A stretch of DNA of 28,434 bases from Fidelibacterota bacterium SCGC AAA003-L08 (GTDB taxonomy: Bacteria; Fidelibacterota; Marinisomatia; SCGC-AAA003-L08; D37C17), in contig ASPJ01000011.1 of assembly GCA_000405805.1 (NCBI GenBank), positions 1-28,434 on the forward strand. The letters run 5' to 3'. Below are positions 1 to 8,089 of this stretch, in pieces. The position numbers and the translations under genes were made by a program. The notes under the pieces are model-generated. The model had not been told where the DNA came from and ran no database searches. It saw only the letters and a list, made by a program, of their open reading frames with translations. Position 1 is the first letter of the stretch; the number at the start of each line of letters is the position of its first letter.

Positions 1-1044
1 TCAGCTTTCAATGATATTTCTGTATCTGGAGATTTAGAAAAATTAAAAACTATTACTCTGGAAAAAAATTTTTGGGAGAATAGAAGTAAAGCACAGAAAA
101 TATTAAAGAAAATAAGTTCTATTGAAAATCAACTAAATAGCTGGAAACAGCTAGATGATAGTTATGAAGAACTTTCAATATTTATTTCTATTGTTGAAGA
201 AGAGCCTGAATTAGATAGGGAAATTGAAAATTCACTTGGAAAATTTAGAAGTTTAATTAAGAAAATGGAATTTTTAAATTTACTTAATTTACCAGAAGAT
301 AAACAGGATGCAATTTTAACGATACACTCTGGGGCAGGTGGGACTGATTCTCAAGATTGGGCAAACATGCTTTATAGAATGTATAGCAGGTGGTGCGAAA
401 TGCATGATTATTCATTTTCAGTTCTTAGTTTTCAAGAAGGAGATGAGGCTGGAGTTAAGGAGGTGTCTATTGAAATTAAAGGTCGATACTCTTATGGATA
501 TTTAAAATCAGAAATTGGTATTCATAGATTAGTAAGAATTTCTCCATTTAATAGCAATTCTAAAAGACATACATCTTTTGCCTCTATATTTCTGTCTCCT
601 TTATCAGATGATAAAGTTGTGATTGAGGTAAATGACAAGGATCTTAAAATAGATACTTATCGTGCTAGTGGTGCTGGTGGTCAACATGTTAATAAAACGG
701 ATTCAGCTGTTAGACTTACGCATATTCCAACAGGAATAATAGTTCAATGTCAGAATCAAAGAAGTCAGCTAAATAATAAAAATAATGCATTAAAAATGCT
801 TAGGTCAAAATTATATCAACGTCATTTAGAAGAACTGAAAGATAAAAAAGACAAGATGTCTTCAGGAAAGAAAGATATATCTTGGGGTAGTCAAATAAGA
901 TCGTATGTTTTTCATCCATATAATATGGTTAAAGATCATAGAACTAAATATGAAACTGCAGATATAGATAAAGTTATGGATGGTAGTATTGATATGTTTA
1001 TAAGGTCCTATCTATTACATCAAATGGAGAATAATAATGAGTGA
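1..1044 (+). CDS. prfB: Peptide chain release factor 2 (RF2), 5' end outside window
   Basis: RF2 recognises UGA and UAA stop codons in the ribosomal A site and triggers peptide release. The frame is open from base 1, and the residues before the first ATG at 265 match the helical N-terminal domain of RF2 (for example NFWENRSKAQKI), so the true start lies upstream. In the visible 347 residues, the stop-codon reading tripeptide SPF is at about 181-183, which separates RF2 from RF1 (PxT). The catalytic GGQ, in GAGGQHVNKT, is at about 226-228. The C-terminal RF domain is complete, ending near HPYNMVKDHRT. The gene itself ends in TGA and overlaps lysS by 8 bases (ATGAGTGA). The identification is firm. 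Only about the first 22 codons, including any frameshift signal, are missing. Confidence 0.97.
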   Translation, partial: SAFNDISVSGDLEKLKTITLEKNFWENRSKAQKILKKISSIENQLNSWKQLDDSYEELSIFISIVEEEPELDREIENSLGKFRSLIKKMEFLNLLNLPEDKQDAILTIHSGAGGTDSQDWANMLYRMYSRWCEMHDYSFSVLSFQEGDEAGVKEVSIEIKGRYSYGYLKSEIGIHRLVRISPFNSNSKRHTSFASIFLSPLSDDKVVIEVNDKDLKIDTYRASGAGGQHVNKTDSAVRLTHIPTGIIVQCQNQRSQLNNKNNALKMLRSKLYQRHLEELKDKKDKMSSGKKDISWGSQIRSYVFHPYNMVKDHRTKYETADIDKVMDGSIDMFIRSYLLHQMENNNE

Positions 1045-2536
1045 AAATAATAGTTTAAAAGAAATGATTAAATTTAGAATGGATAAAATTAAAACGTTAA
1101 AAGAGCATGGCGTAGAATTATATCCCCATAAATATAAATATTCTCATAAAACTATTGAGATTCACAATAATCAGGATACTTTGTTATTAGAACAGGCTGA
1201 AGACAATTCTGTTTCTATAGCTGGAAGAATCATTTCTTTAAGGGATATGGGCAAAAGCACTTTTTTACATATTCAGGATGATAGTGGAAAAATTCAAATT
1301 TATTTAAATAATAATAATATTAACAGCGAATTAGAAAAAATTGTTTGTAATAATCTAGATTTAGGAGATATAGTTGGATGTAGTGGTGAAGTTTTTTTAA
1401 CAAAAACTAAAGAACTATCAGTTAGAGCTAAAAACATTATGCTACTTGCAAAAAATATAAGGCCGCTACCTAACTTAAAAGAAAAAGATGGAGAAGCATT
1501 TAATGCCTTTACTGATAAAGAATCAAGATATAGATATAGGCATTTAGATTTAATTGCAAACCCATCAAGAAAAGATATATTTAAAAAAAGAAATGATATC
1601 ATCAATCATTTAAGGGGATACTTAAATTCAAATGATTATCTTGAAGTTGAAACTCCTGTTCTTCAACCCTTATATGGAGGAGCAACAGCTAGGCCATTTA
1701 AAACATTTCATAATTCTCTTAATAGGGAATTATTTTTAAGAATAGCAGATGAATTGTATCTAAAAAGACTTGTTATAGGCGGTTATGAAAAAGTTTTCGA
1801 GATTGCTAAAGATTTTAGAAATGAGGGAGTAGATAAGAGTCATAATCCAGAATTTACGATGTGTGAATTCTATCAAGCATATTCAGATGTATATGATATG
1901 ATGAATATGACTGAAAGTCTCATTAAATATATAGCAGAAAAAATTGATATTAATAAAATAACTTTTAATTCTCATTTGATTAATTTTAATAATGAGTTTA
2001 AAAAAGTGAGTTTTATCGATGAGTTAAACAATGCTTTAGGTGATGATTTTTTAAGTTTAAGTAAAGATGAATTAGTGAAGATTTCAGATAAAAATAATAT
2101 TTCTCTAGATGACAATTTAAGCTATGGTAAAATAATAGATAAATTATTTGGAGAATTAGTTGAACCTAAGTTGATCGACCCTACATTTGTTTTAGATTAT
2201 CCAAAATTAATATCTCCTTTAGCAAAACAGAAAAGAGATTCAAGCATAGAAGTTGTTGAAAGGTTTGAACTCTTTATTGGGGGGATGGAATTTGCAAATT
2301 CATTTAGTGAATTGAATGATCCTGTAGAACAACGAAATAGATTAGAGGAAATAATTGACTCCTCGAGTAAAATAGACAAAGAAATCCAAGTTATTGATGA
2401 AGATTTTATAGCAGCCATGGAAGCAGGAATGCCTCCGATGGGAGGTGTTGGAATAGGCGTAGATAGGTTAGTGATGCTGTTTACAGGTCAAGAATCAATA
2501 AGAGATGTTATACTTTTTCCAGTTTTAAGATCTTAA
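1037..2536 (+). CDS. lysS: Lysyl-tRNA synthetase, class II
   Basis: This cytoplasmic enzyme charges tRNA-Lys with lysine using ATP. The 499 residues have the expected class II LysRS order. An N-terminal OB-fold anticodon-binding domain spans about 59-140. Motif 1 is near 189-211 (NDYLEVETPVLQ). Motif 2 is near 253-279 (FEIAKDFRNEGVD, with the conserved Arg-261 and Glu-263, then HNPEFTMCEF). Motif 3 is near 469-484 (GIGVDRLVMLFTG). Length is normal for bacterial LysS (about 490-510). The ATG overlaps the prfB stop by 8 bases, implying translational coupling. The prfB-lysS pair is also seen in other bacteria. It lacks the short, OB-domain-free form of EpmA (the EF-P lysylating paralogue), so it is the true synthetase. 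Confidence 0.97.
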   Translation: MSENNSLKEMIKFRMDKIKTLKEHGVELYPHKYKYSHKTIEIHNNQDTLLLEQAEDNSVSIAGRIISLRDMGKSTFLHIQDDSGKIQIYLNNNNINSELEKIVCNNLDLGDIVGCSGEVFLTKTKELSVRAKNIMLLAKNIRPLPNLKEKDGEAFNAFTDKESRYRYRHLDLIANPSRKDIFKKRNDIINHLRGYLNSNDYLEVETPVLQPLYGGATARPFKTFHNSLNRELFLRIADELYLKRLVIGGYEKVFEIAKDFRNEGVDKSHNPEFTMCEFYQAYSDVYDMMNMTESLIKYIAEKIDINKITFNSHLINFNNEFKKVSFIDELNNALGDDFLSLSKDELVKISDKNNISLDDNLSYGKIIDKLFGELVEPKLIDPTFVLDYPKLISPLAKQKRDSSIEVVERFELFIGGMEFANSFSELNDPVEQRNRLEEIIDSSSKIDKEIQVIDEDFIAAMEAGMPPMGGVGIGVDRLVMLFTGQESIRDVILFPVLRS

Positions 2537-2539
2537 GAA

Positions 2540-3742
2540 TTGATTCAATTATTCAAAATATCAATTAAGCAGATATTTTCAAATTCATTAAAACGATATA
2601 ATAAATTTATTATATTTTTTACTATTACATCTATATCTATATGTTTTTCTGGATTAATGATAATTTTATCATTATCTAATGGTTTTAATTATGAAATTAA
2701 AAAAATATTAGCCTCTGCGAGAGGCCATTATAGAATTGATAATAAACATCAATCTCTGCAGTCAATAAATAATATTAAAAAGCAATTGTCTGACAATCCA
2801 GATTTTTTAACGTACTCTGATTATACTGAAGATTACGGGATTATTAAGAAGGGAAATAAAGTAGAAGGTGTTACAATTGTAGGTTTAGAAGATCATAAAA
2901 TATTTGATATTTTCAATACTTCTTTTTCTAAAAAGGATTTATTAGCTAAGGGTAGCACAGATATCATTATAGGTGGAAAAATTGCAGATAATATGAATCT
3001 TCAAATAGGAGATTCTTTGATGCTCTTAATTACAAATAATCAATCTTTTGAAAACAATCGTTTTGCGGCTAAACATATTGTAGTTTCAAATATATTTAAT
3101 TCTGGTTTTGATTATTATGATCAATTCTTTTGTTTCTTACGATTACCTGATAGCCAGATAATATTTGCTGCTAATCATTTAGAGGAGGGGATAACTGGAA
3201 TAGTTAAAAATCCAATTGAAATTAACTCTAGTTCCAAAATTTTCAATTCTTTAGATAAAAGATTTAATAACATTACTACATGGGTTGAATGGAGTGCTAG
3301 ATCGCTAGAATGGCTTGATGCTTACAGAATGCCTATAGTATTCGTAGCAATATTAATATTAATTATAGCTGCTTGTAATATGGCTCTTTCTTTATGGACA
3401 TTAGTGCAAGGTAGACTTTCAGAAATAGCTATTCTGCTAAGTATGGGATTCACTAGAACAATGATATCTATGATTTTAATAATTCAGAGTTTTGTACTAA
3501 CATTATTAGGAATTTTTTTAGCCATTATATTTTCCTTTTTTATTCTTTTCATTCAATCTGAATATAAATTTATTGAGATTTCAAAAGAGATATATCATAT
3601 TAGTTATATCCCTGTTTTGATTAATTATAATGAAATTTTTCTATATAGTATTGGCTTGCTTATTTTGACTTCTATCATTTCTCTTTTTCCAGCCTACAAA
3701 TTATATTCAGTTAATCCTATGAAACATTTAAACGATGAATAA
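2540..3742 (+). CDS. LolC/LolE-family ABC transporter permease (first)
   Basis: This is an inner-membrane permease of the FtsX/LolCE/MacB fold, probably one half of a LolCDE complex that extracts lipoproteins from the inner membrane for transfer to the outer membrane. The 400 residues show the family layout. There is a short cytoplasmic N-terminus and TM1 at about 22-44. A large periplasmic domain of about 215 residues follows. Three C-terminal membrane segments lie near 265-288, 308-332 and 363-385, and the protein ends in the typical PAYKLYSVNPMKHLNDE. The start is TTG, three bases after lysS; the next ATG would cut TM1. It overlaps the second permease by 8 bases. LolC and LolE cannot be told apart from sequence alone, so no symbol is given. 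Confidence 0.85.
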   Translation: MIQLFKISIKQIFSNSLKRYNKFIIFFTITSISICFSGLMIILSLSNGFNYEIKKILASARGHYRIDNKHQSLQSINNIKKQLSDNPDFLTYSDYTEDYGIIKKGNKVEGVTIVGLEDHKIFDIFNTSFSKKDLLAKGSTDIIIGGKIADNMNLQIGDSLMLLITNNQSFENNRFAAKHIVVSNIFNSGFDYYDQFFCFLRLPDSQIIFAANHLEEGITGIVKNPIEINSSSKIFNSLDKRFNNITTWVEWSARSLEWLDAYRMPIVFVAILILIIAACNMALSLWTLVQGRLSEIAILLSMGFTRTMISMILIIQSFVLTLLGIFLAIIFSFFILFIQSEYKFIEISKEIYHISYIPVLINYNEIFLYSIGLLILTSIISLFPAYKLYSVNPMKHLNDE

Positions 3743-4886
3743 CAAGTTTCTATACATATACCAATTTTTATACAAAACAGCTACTGGGAAATATAGTCTC
3801 TCATCATTTTTCCCGCTATTTAGCATAATAGCAGGAACCTTGATTATTCTACTGGTATTAGGGACTATGGATGGGATGGAAAAAACTATCTTTAAAACGA
3901 TAGAAACTGCCCATTTTACCTATAGAGGAGACTTGATTGACAATAACCATTCTAAATACTCGACTCCATATATTGGAAGAATAAGACAATATATAATTGT
4001 TAAAGACAATAGGCCTACAGTAGTAGAGATAATATCTATAGATCAATTCCAAAGATTTAAAAAAAATCATATTAAAGATTATTTACAAGAAGAGAATTCT
4101 CCAGATAATTTTCAACCGGAAGTTATTATTGGTAAAGAACTAGCCAATAGATTGAAAATTAAAACTGCTGATTCAATACATATCATGTCTCCTTTGGATG
4201 TTAATCTTATGACTTCATATATCCCCGCATCAGATGTTTATGTTTCGGGTATATTTAGTTATGGAGGGGAGTTGCCGTTAGATTATGAGAGTAGTCATAT
4301 ATTTATGTCTGATAATCCAGAATTAAAAATTTTACAGTATTCTAATAACAATAAGCTATTTTTTTCATCTAAAGAGGCTAAAAATATTCCAGAAGACTTT
4401 ATAAAGAAATATAATTTAGAACATTGGTCAGATACTCATAAAGAATTAGCGGGGGCATTAAAAATTGAAAAATTATTATATTCTTCTTTCGGTTATTTTA
4501 TTATATTAATTGCAGCATTATCATCAAGTGCCTTAATGTCATTATTTATTATTAGAAAGACTAAGCAGCTAACATTGTTGAGAATATCAGGGTGTAATGA
4601 TTCATTTATGATGTTTATCTTTATAATGAACGCAATTACGACTTCTGTCATAGGTGTTTTATGTGGATATTTAATTTATTCAATCATATCATTGTTTGAT
4701 TCTAAATATTATTGGATTAAAAATACATTTTTTATAAATTTTCCTGAATTTTCAATAAATTTTAATTTTGGATATATCCCCTTAATAATTTTAGTTTCAT
4801 CAGTATCTATGGTTATTGCGACAACATATCCTATTTTGAAAATAAAAAATTCAAATTTGATGAATTCATTAAATAATAAACTGTAA
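3735..4886 (+). CDS. LolC/LolE-family ABC transporter permease (second)
   Basis: This is the second permease of the cassette, 383 residues with the same topology as the first. TM1 is near 22-45, then a periplasmic domain of about 200 residues, then three C-terminal membrane segments near 250-272, 291-314 and 345-370. The cytoplasmic loop after TM2 (RKTKQLTLLRISGC) matches the family pattern that contacts the ATPase. Two distinct permeases plus one ATPase is the LolC-LolE-LolD composition, rather than the single-permease LolF form. The ATG overlaps the upstream stop (ATGAATAA). A generic FtsX-like exporter is possible, but the neighbouring ATPase has a LolD-like Q-loop. Confidence is good for the family and moderate for the substrate. 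Confidence 0.82.
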   Translation: MNNKFLYIYQFLYKTATGKYSLSSFFPLFSIIAGTLIILLVLGTMDGMEKTIFKTIETAHFTYRGDLIDNNHSKYSTPYIGRIRQYIIVKDNRPTVVEIISIDQFQRFKKNHIKDYLQEENSPDNFQPEVIIGKELANRLKIKTADSIHIMSPLDVNLMTSYIPASDVYVSGIFSYGGELPLDYESSHIFMSDNPELKILQYSNNNKLFFSSKEAKNIPEDFIKKYNLEHWSDTHKELAGALKIEKLLYSSFGYFIILIAALSSSALMSLFIIRKTKQLTLLRISGCNDSFMMFIFIMNAITTSVIGVLCGYLIYSIISLFDSKYYWIKNTFFINFPEFSINFNFGYIPLIILVSSVSMVIATTYPILKIKNSNLMNSLNNKL

Positions 4887-4894
4887 AATTATAC

Positions 4895-5551
4895 ATGATA
4901 TTTGAAGCAAAAAATATAAGCAAGAATTTCAATGGCATAAACGTGATAAGTAATGTTGATATTAGTATTCAAAGAGGAGAAATTATATCAATACAAGGTT
5001 CCTCTGGATCAGGAAAAACTACGTTGCTAAATATTTTAGGGTTAATAGATAAACCTTCGAGTGGAGTGATTAACTACTATAATAATTTACAATATGATAA
5101 TTTTAATTCGCCTGATAGAGTTAATACAATTGGATATATATTCCAATTCCATCATCTATTGTCTGAATTTAAAGTTATCGATAATTTGATAATCCCTCAA
5201 TTAATGAGCGGAAGAAGCTATGATGTGTCTTTAAAAAATGCAAAAGAGATGTTGGCCCTGGTTGGTTTAAAGTCTTTGTCAGATAGGTCTCCAAATGCAA
5301 TATCGGGTGGAGAGAGACAGAGAATTGCAGTGATTAGAGGAATAATAAACAAGCCTGATATTGTTTTTGCAGATGAGCCTACTGGGAATCTAGATGATGA
5401 TAATTCAATGATTATTATTAAATTACTAAATGATTTAAAAGATAATTTCAATATATCGTTTGTAATTGCAACTCATGATAAGCAAGTCACAAAATTTAGT
5501 AAAGAGTCTTTTTATATTGCTAATGGTAAGATTGAAAAAGGAAGATTATAG
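4895..5551 (+). CDS. lolD: LolD-type ABC transporter ATPase
   Basis: This cytoplasmic ATPase powers the two upstream permeases in releasing lipoproteins from the inner membrane. All nucleotide-binding motifs are present in its 218 residues. Walker A is GSSGSGKT at 35-42, and the Q-loop is in the stretch FQFHHLLSEF near 83-92, very close to the form usual in LolD. The signature motif is SGGERQR at 137-143, Walker B runs VFADEP near 157-162 followed by the D-loop, and the H-loop histidine is near 194 (ATHD). Length fits LolD/MacB/FtsE ATPases (220-230). It starts 8 bases after the second permease and 9 bases precede clpC. MacB ATPase is the main alternative, but MacB is normally fused to its permease. 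Confidence 0.88.
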   Translation: MIFEAKNISKNFNGINVISNVDISIQRGEIISIQGSSGSGKTTLLNILGLIDKPSSGVINYYNNLQYDNFNSPDRVNTIGYIFQFHHLLSEFKVIDNLIIPQLMSGRSYDVSLKNAKEMLALVGLKSLSDRSPNAISGGERQRIAVIRGIINKPDIVFADEPTGNLDDDNSMIIIKLLNDLKDNFNISFVIATHDKQVTKFSKESFYIANGKIEKGRL

Positions 5552-5560
5552 GTAAAAGAT

Positions 5561-8008
5561 ATGAGAGAAAATTTTTCAAAAGGTATACGTAGAATACTAA
5601 GGTTGGCCAAGGAAGAGGCCGTTAGGTTATCTCAAAGCTCTATTGGTTCAGAACATTTGCTTTTAGGTGTACTGACAGATACTAAAGGTAATGCTTGTTT
5701 AATATTAAAATCAATGGGGGTTGATATTGAGCAAATGAAACTATCAGTTGAAGAATTGATGAAATCAAGCAACCCTAATACAGGCACCTTTACTTTAGGT
5801 CACTTGCCACTTACCAGGCGTGCTGATAGAATATTAAGGTTATCATTCAACGAATCAAAAAAAATGAATCAAGAGAAGGCTAGACAGATCCATTTATTAT
5901 TGGCTTTAGCTAAAGAAAATGAGGGTCTTGCTGGTCAAACTTTATCATCATATTCAATAGACTACGATATCTTAAAATCTTTTATAGATTCATCTTCAGA
6001 AAATATTCAGTCGACTATCAAGTCTGAAAATAAATCTACATCTACCTTAGATATGTTTAGTAGAGATATAAGCAAAATGGCTAAAGAAGGAAAATTGGAT
6101 CCTGTGATAGGCAGAGAACTTGAGATTGAAAGAGTAGCTCAAATATTGTCTAGGCGTAAAAAAAACAATCCTGCTTTAATAGGTGAACCTGGTGTAGGGA
6201 AAACGGCTATAGTAGAAGGTCTTGCTCTAAGAATTGTTGATAAAAAAGTTCCTAGAATAATATGGGGACAAAAAGTTGTTGCTCTTGATTTGGCTGGATT
6301 AATTGCAGGGACTAAATACAGAGGACAATTTGAAGAAAGAATGAGAGCACTGATGTTAGAACTGGAATCTGTTAGTGATGTAATTGTTTTTATAGATGAA
6401 TTACACACTATTGTTGGAGCAGGAGGTGCTTCTGGGTCTCTAGATGCTGCAAATATGTTTAAACCTGCATTAGCTAGAGGAAATATTCAGATTATAGGGG
6501 CAACAACATTAAATGAGTATAGGAAACATATAGAAACAGATGGAGCGCTCGAAAGAAGATTTCAAAAAATAATTGTTAATCCACCTTCAATCAGCGATAC
6601 CGTTGATATTTTAAATGGTATTAAAATAAAATATGAAGAGCACCATCGAGTCCATATTACTGATCAAGCTATTAAAGCATGCGTAGAACTCAGTGATCGA
6701 TATATAACAGATAAATATTTACCTGATAAAGCAATCGATGTAATGGATGAAGTCGGTTCTAGAACGCGCATCAGTAATATTAATGTTCCTGATAAGATAA
6801 TAAGACTGGAAAAAGATATTACCAGTATTAAAAAAAATAAAGAAAAAGTCATTTCTCAGCAAAAATTTGAAAAAGCTGCAGAATATCGCGATAGAGAGCG
6901 AAAATTATTGGAAAAGCTAAAAATATTTCAAGATGAATGGAATTTAGATGAACAAGATAATAGACCGTTTATCACAGAGAATGATGTCGCTGATGTAGTC
7001 TCTATGATTACAGGTATTCCGCTTTCCAAATTAGAGAAGAAGGAGAATTTAAATATAATCAACTTAAATAAAACGTTGTCGATCAGAATTGTTGGACAGG
7101 GAGAAGCTGTGGATAGCATTGTCAAATCAATCCAAAGATCTCGAACAGGATTAAAAAATCCAAATCATCCGATAGGTTCTTTTATGTTTCTAGGCCCAAC
7201 AGGAGTGGGTAAAACAGAGCTGGCTAAAGTTTTAGCTGACGAATTATTTACAAACTTAGATTCTATGATAAAAATTGATATGTCTGAATATATGGAGAGA
7301 TATAATGTGTCAAGACTTATAGGAGCTCCTCCAGGATATGTTGGTTATGAAGAAGGAGGACAACTAACTGAAAAGGTTAGAAGAAATCCTTATTCAGTAG
7401 TTTTGTTTGATGAAATTGAAAAAGCTCATCCCGATGTATTTAATATATTATTACAGATTCTAGATGAAGGAAAACTCACGGATAGCCTAGGAAGAGTTAT
7501 AGATTTCAGTAATGTTATTATTATTATGACTTCTAATATTGGGACGAGACATATTAGTTCTTCCCAGTTTGGATTTGGGAAAAAAGAACCTAATGCAGAT
7601 AATGAGTTAGATGTATTGAAAGAAGTAAAAAAATTCTTCAAGCCTGAATTTCTAAATAGAATAGATAATGTGGTTGTATTTAATTCATTAACTAAAGATG
7701 ATTTGTATAAAATTATTGATTTACAGATAAAGGATTTAAAAAATAATTTAATGAATAAAAATAATAAATTAAATTTAACTAAAACAGCAAAAGATGTATT
7801 GCTCCAAGAAGGTGTGCATAGAGAATGGGGAGCAAGACCTCTAAGAAGAATTATTCAAAATGAAATTGAGAATTATTTATCGCTAAAATTTCTTAAAAAT
7901 GAATTTTCTGAAAAGAATGGAATCATTACAGTTAAAGGATCTAAAGGTAAATTGATTTTCACACAAAAGATTATCAAAAAAAAGAAAAATCCTGCCGAAA
8001 AAGTATGA
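5561..8008 (+). CDS. clpC: ClpC-type AAA+ unfoldase of the Clp protease
   Basis: This ATP-driven unfoldase feeds damaged or tagged proteins to the ClpP peptidase. The 815 residues show two N-terminal Clp repeats (about 1-145). AAA module 1 has Walker A GEPGVGKT at 208-215 and Walker B VIVFIDE near 274-280. A short middle domain carries a UVR-like helix near 432-452 (KFEKAAEYRDRERKLLEKL). AAA module 2 has Walker A GPTGVGKT at 545-552 and Walker B VVLFDE near 613-618. The short middle domain separates ClpC from ClpB, which has a long coiled coil. A QFGFG segment near 669-673 sits where ClpP-binding loops carry a Gly-Phe, supporting partnership with ClpP. Neither clpP nor the mcsAB/ctsR genes of Firmicutes are next to it. 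Confidence 0.95.
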   Translation: MRENFSKGIRRILRLAKEEAVRLSQSSIGSEHLLLGVLTDTKGNACLILKSMGVDIEQMKLSVEELMKSSNPNTGTFTLGHLPLTRRADRILRLSFNESKKMNQEKARQIHLLLALAKENEGLAGQTLSSYSIDYDILKSFIDSSSENIQSTIKSENKSTSTLDMFSRDISKMAKEGKLDPVIGRELEIERVAQILSRRKKNNPALIGEPGVGKTAIVEGLALRIVDKKVPRIIWGQKVVALDLAGLIAGTKYRGQFEERMRALMLELESVSDVIVFIDELHTIVGAGGASGSLDAANMFKPALARGNIQIIGATTLNEYRKHIETDGALERRFQKIIVNPPSISDTVDILNGIKIKYEEHHRVHITDQAIKACVELSDRYITDKYLPDKAIDVMDEVGSRTRISNINVPDKIIRLEKDITSIKKNKEKVISQQKFEKAAEYRDRERKLLEKLKIFQDEWNLDEQDNRPFITENDVADVVSMITGIPLSKLEKKENLNIINLNKTLSIRIVGQGEAVDSIVKSIQRSRTGLKNPNHPIGSFMFLGPTGVGKTELAKVLADELFTNLDSMIKIDMSEYMERYNVSRLIGAPPGYVGYEEGGQLTEKVRRNPYSVVLFDEIEKAHPDVFNILLQILDEGKLTDSLGRVIDFSNVIIIMTSNIGTRHISSSQFGFGKKEPNADNELDVLKEVKKFFKPEFLNRIDNVVVFNSLTKDDLYKIIDLQIKDLKNNLMNKNNKLNLTKTAKDVLLQEGVHREWGARPLRRIIQNEIENYLSLKFLKNEFSEKNGIITVKGSKGKLIFTQKIIKKKKNPAEKV

Positions 8009-8047
8009 CATTCTATGTCATTATGTCATATATCATGATTATGGCAT
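8005..8047. promoter_or_regulatory. Cluster of ATG-N-CAT palindromes upstream of dnaK
   Basis: Four copies of the odd palindrome ATGNCAT lie in 43 bases: 8005-8011 (ATGACAT), 8015-8021 (ATGTCAT), 8023-8029 (ATGTCAT) and 8041-8047 (ATGGCAT). A further palindrome, ATCATGAT, fills the gap at 8032-8039, so the centres fall about 8-10 bases apart. The first two copies also form a 7-base inverted repeat with a 3-base loop across the clpC stop codon. The position upstream of a heat-shock gene suggests a repressor or activator site. It does not resemble CIRCE, the CtsR box or the HspR (HAIR) element. The structure is seen directly; the regulatory role is inferred. Confidence 0.5.
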
Positions 8048-8084
8048 AATAATTGTACCTTGTAATTATAAACTTAAGGTAGGA
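8045..8084 (+). promoter_or_regulatory. Possible dnaK promoter -10 and ribosome binding site
   Basis: CATAAT at 8045-8050 is a one-mismatch sigma-70-like -10, but a matching -35 is poor (TTATGT at 8021). TATAAA at 8067-8072 is an alternative. A purine-rich ribosome binding site lies at about 8076-8084 (AAGG then TAGGA), 5 bases before the dnaK ATG. The ribosome binding site is well supported and fixes the start. The promoter is only a guess. Confidence 0.35.
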
Positions 8085-8089
8085 TTATT

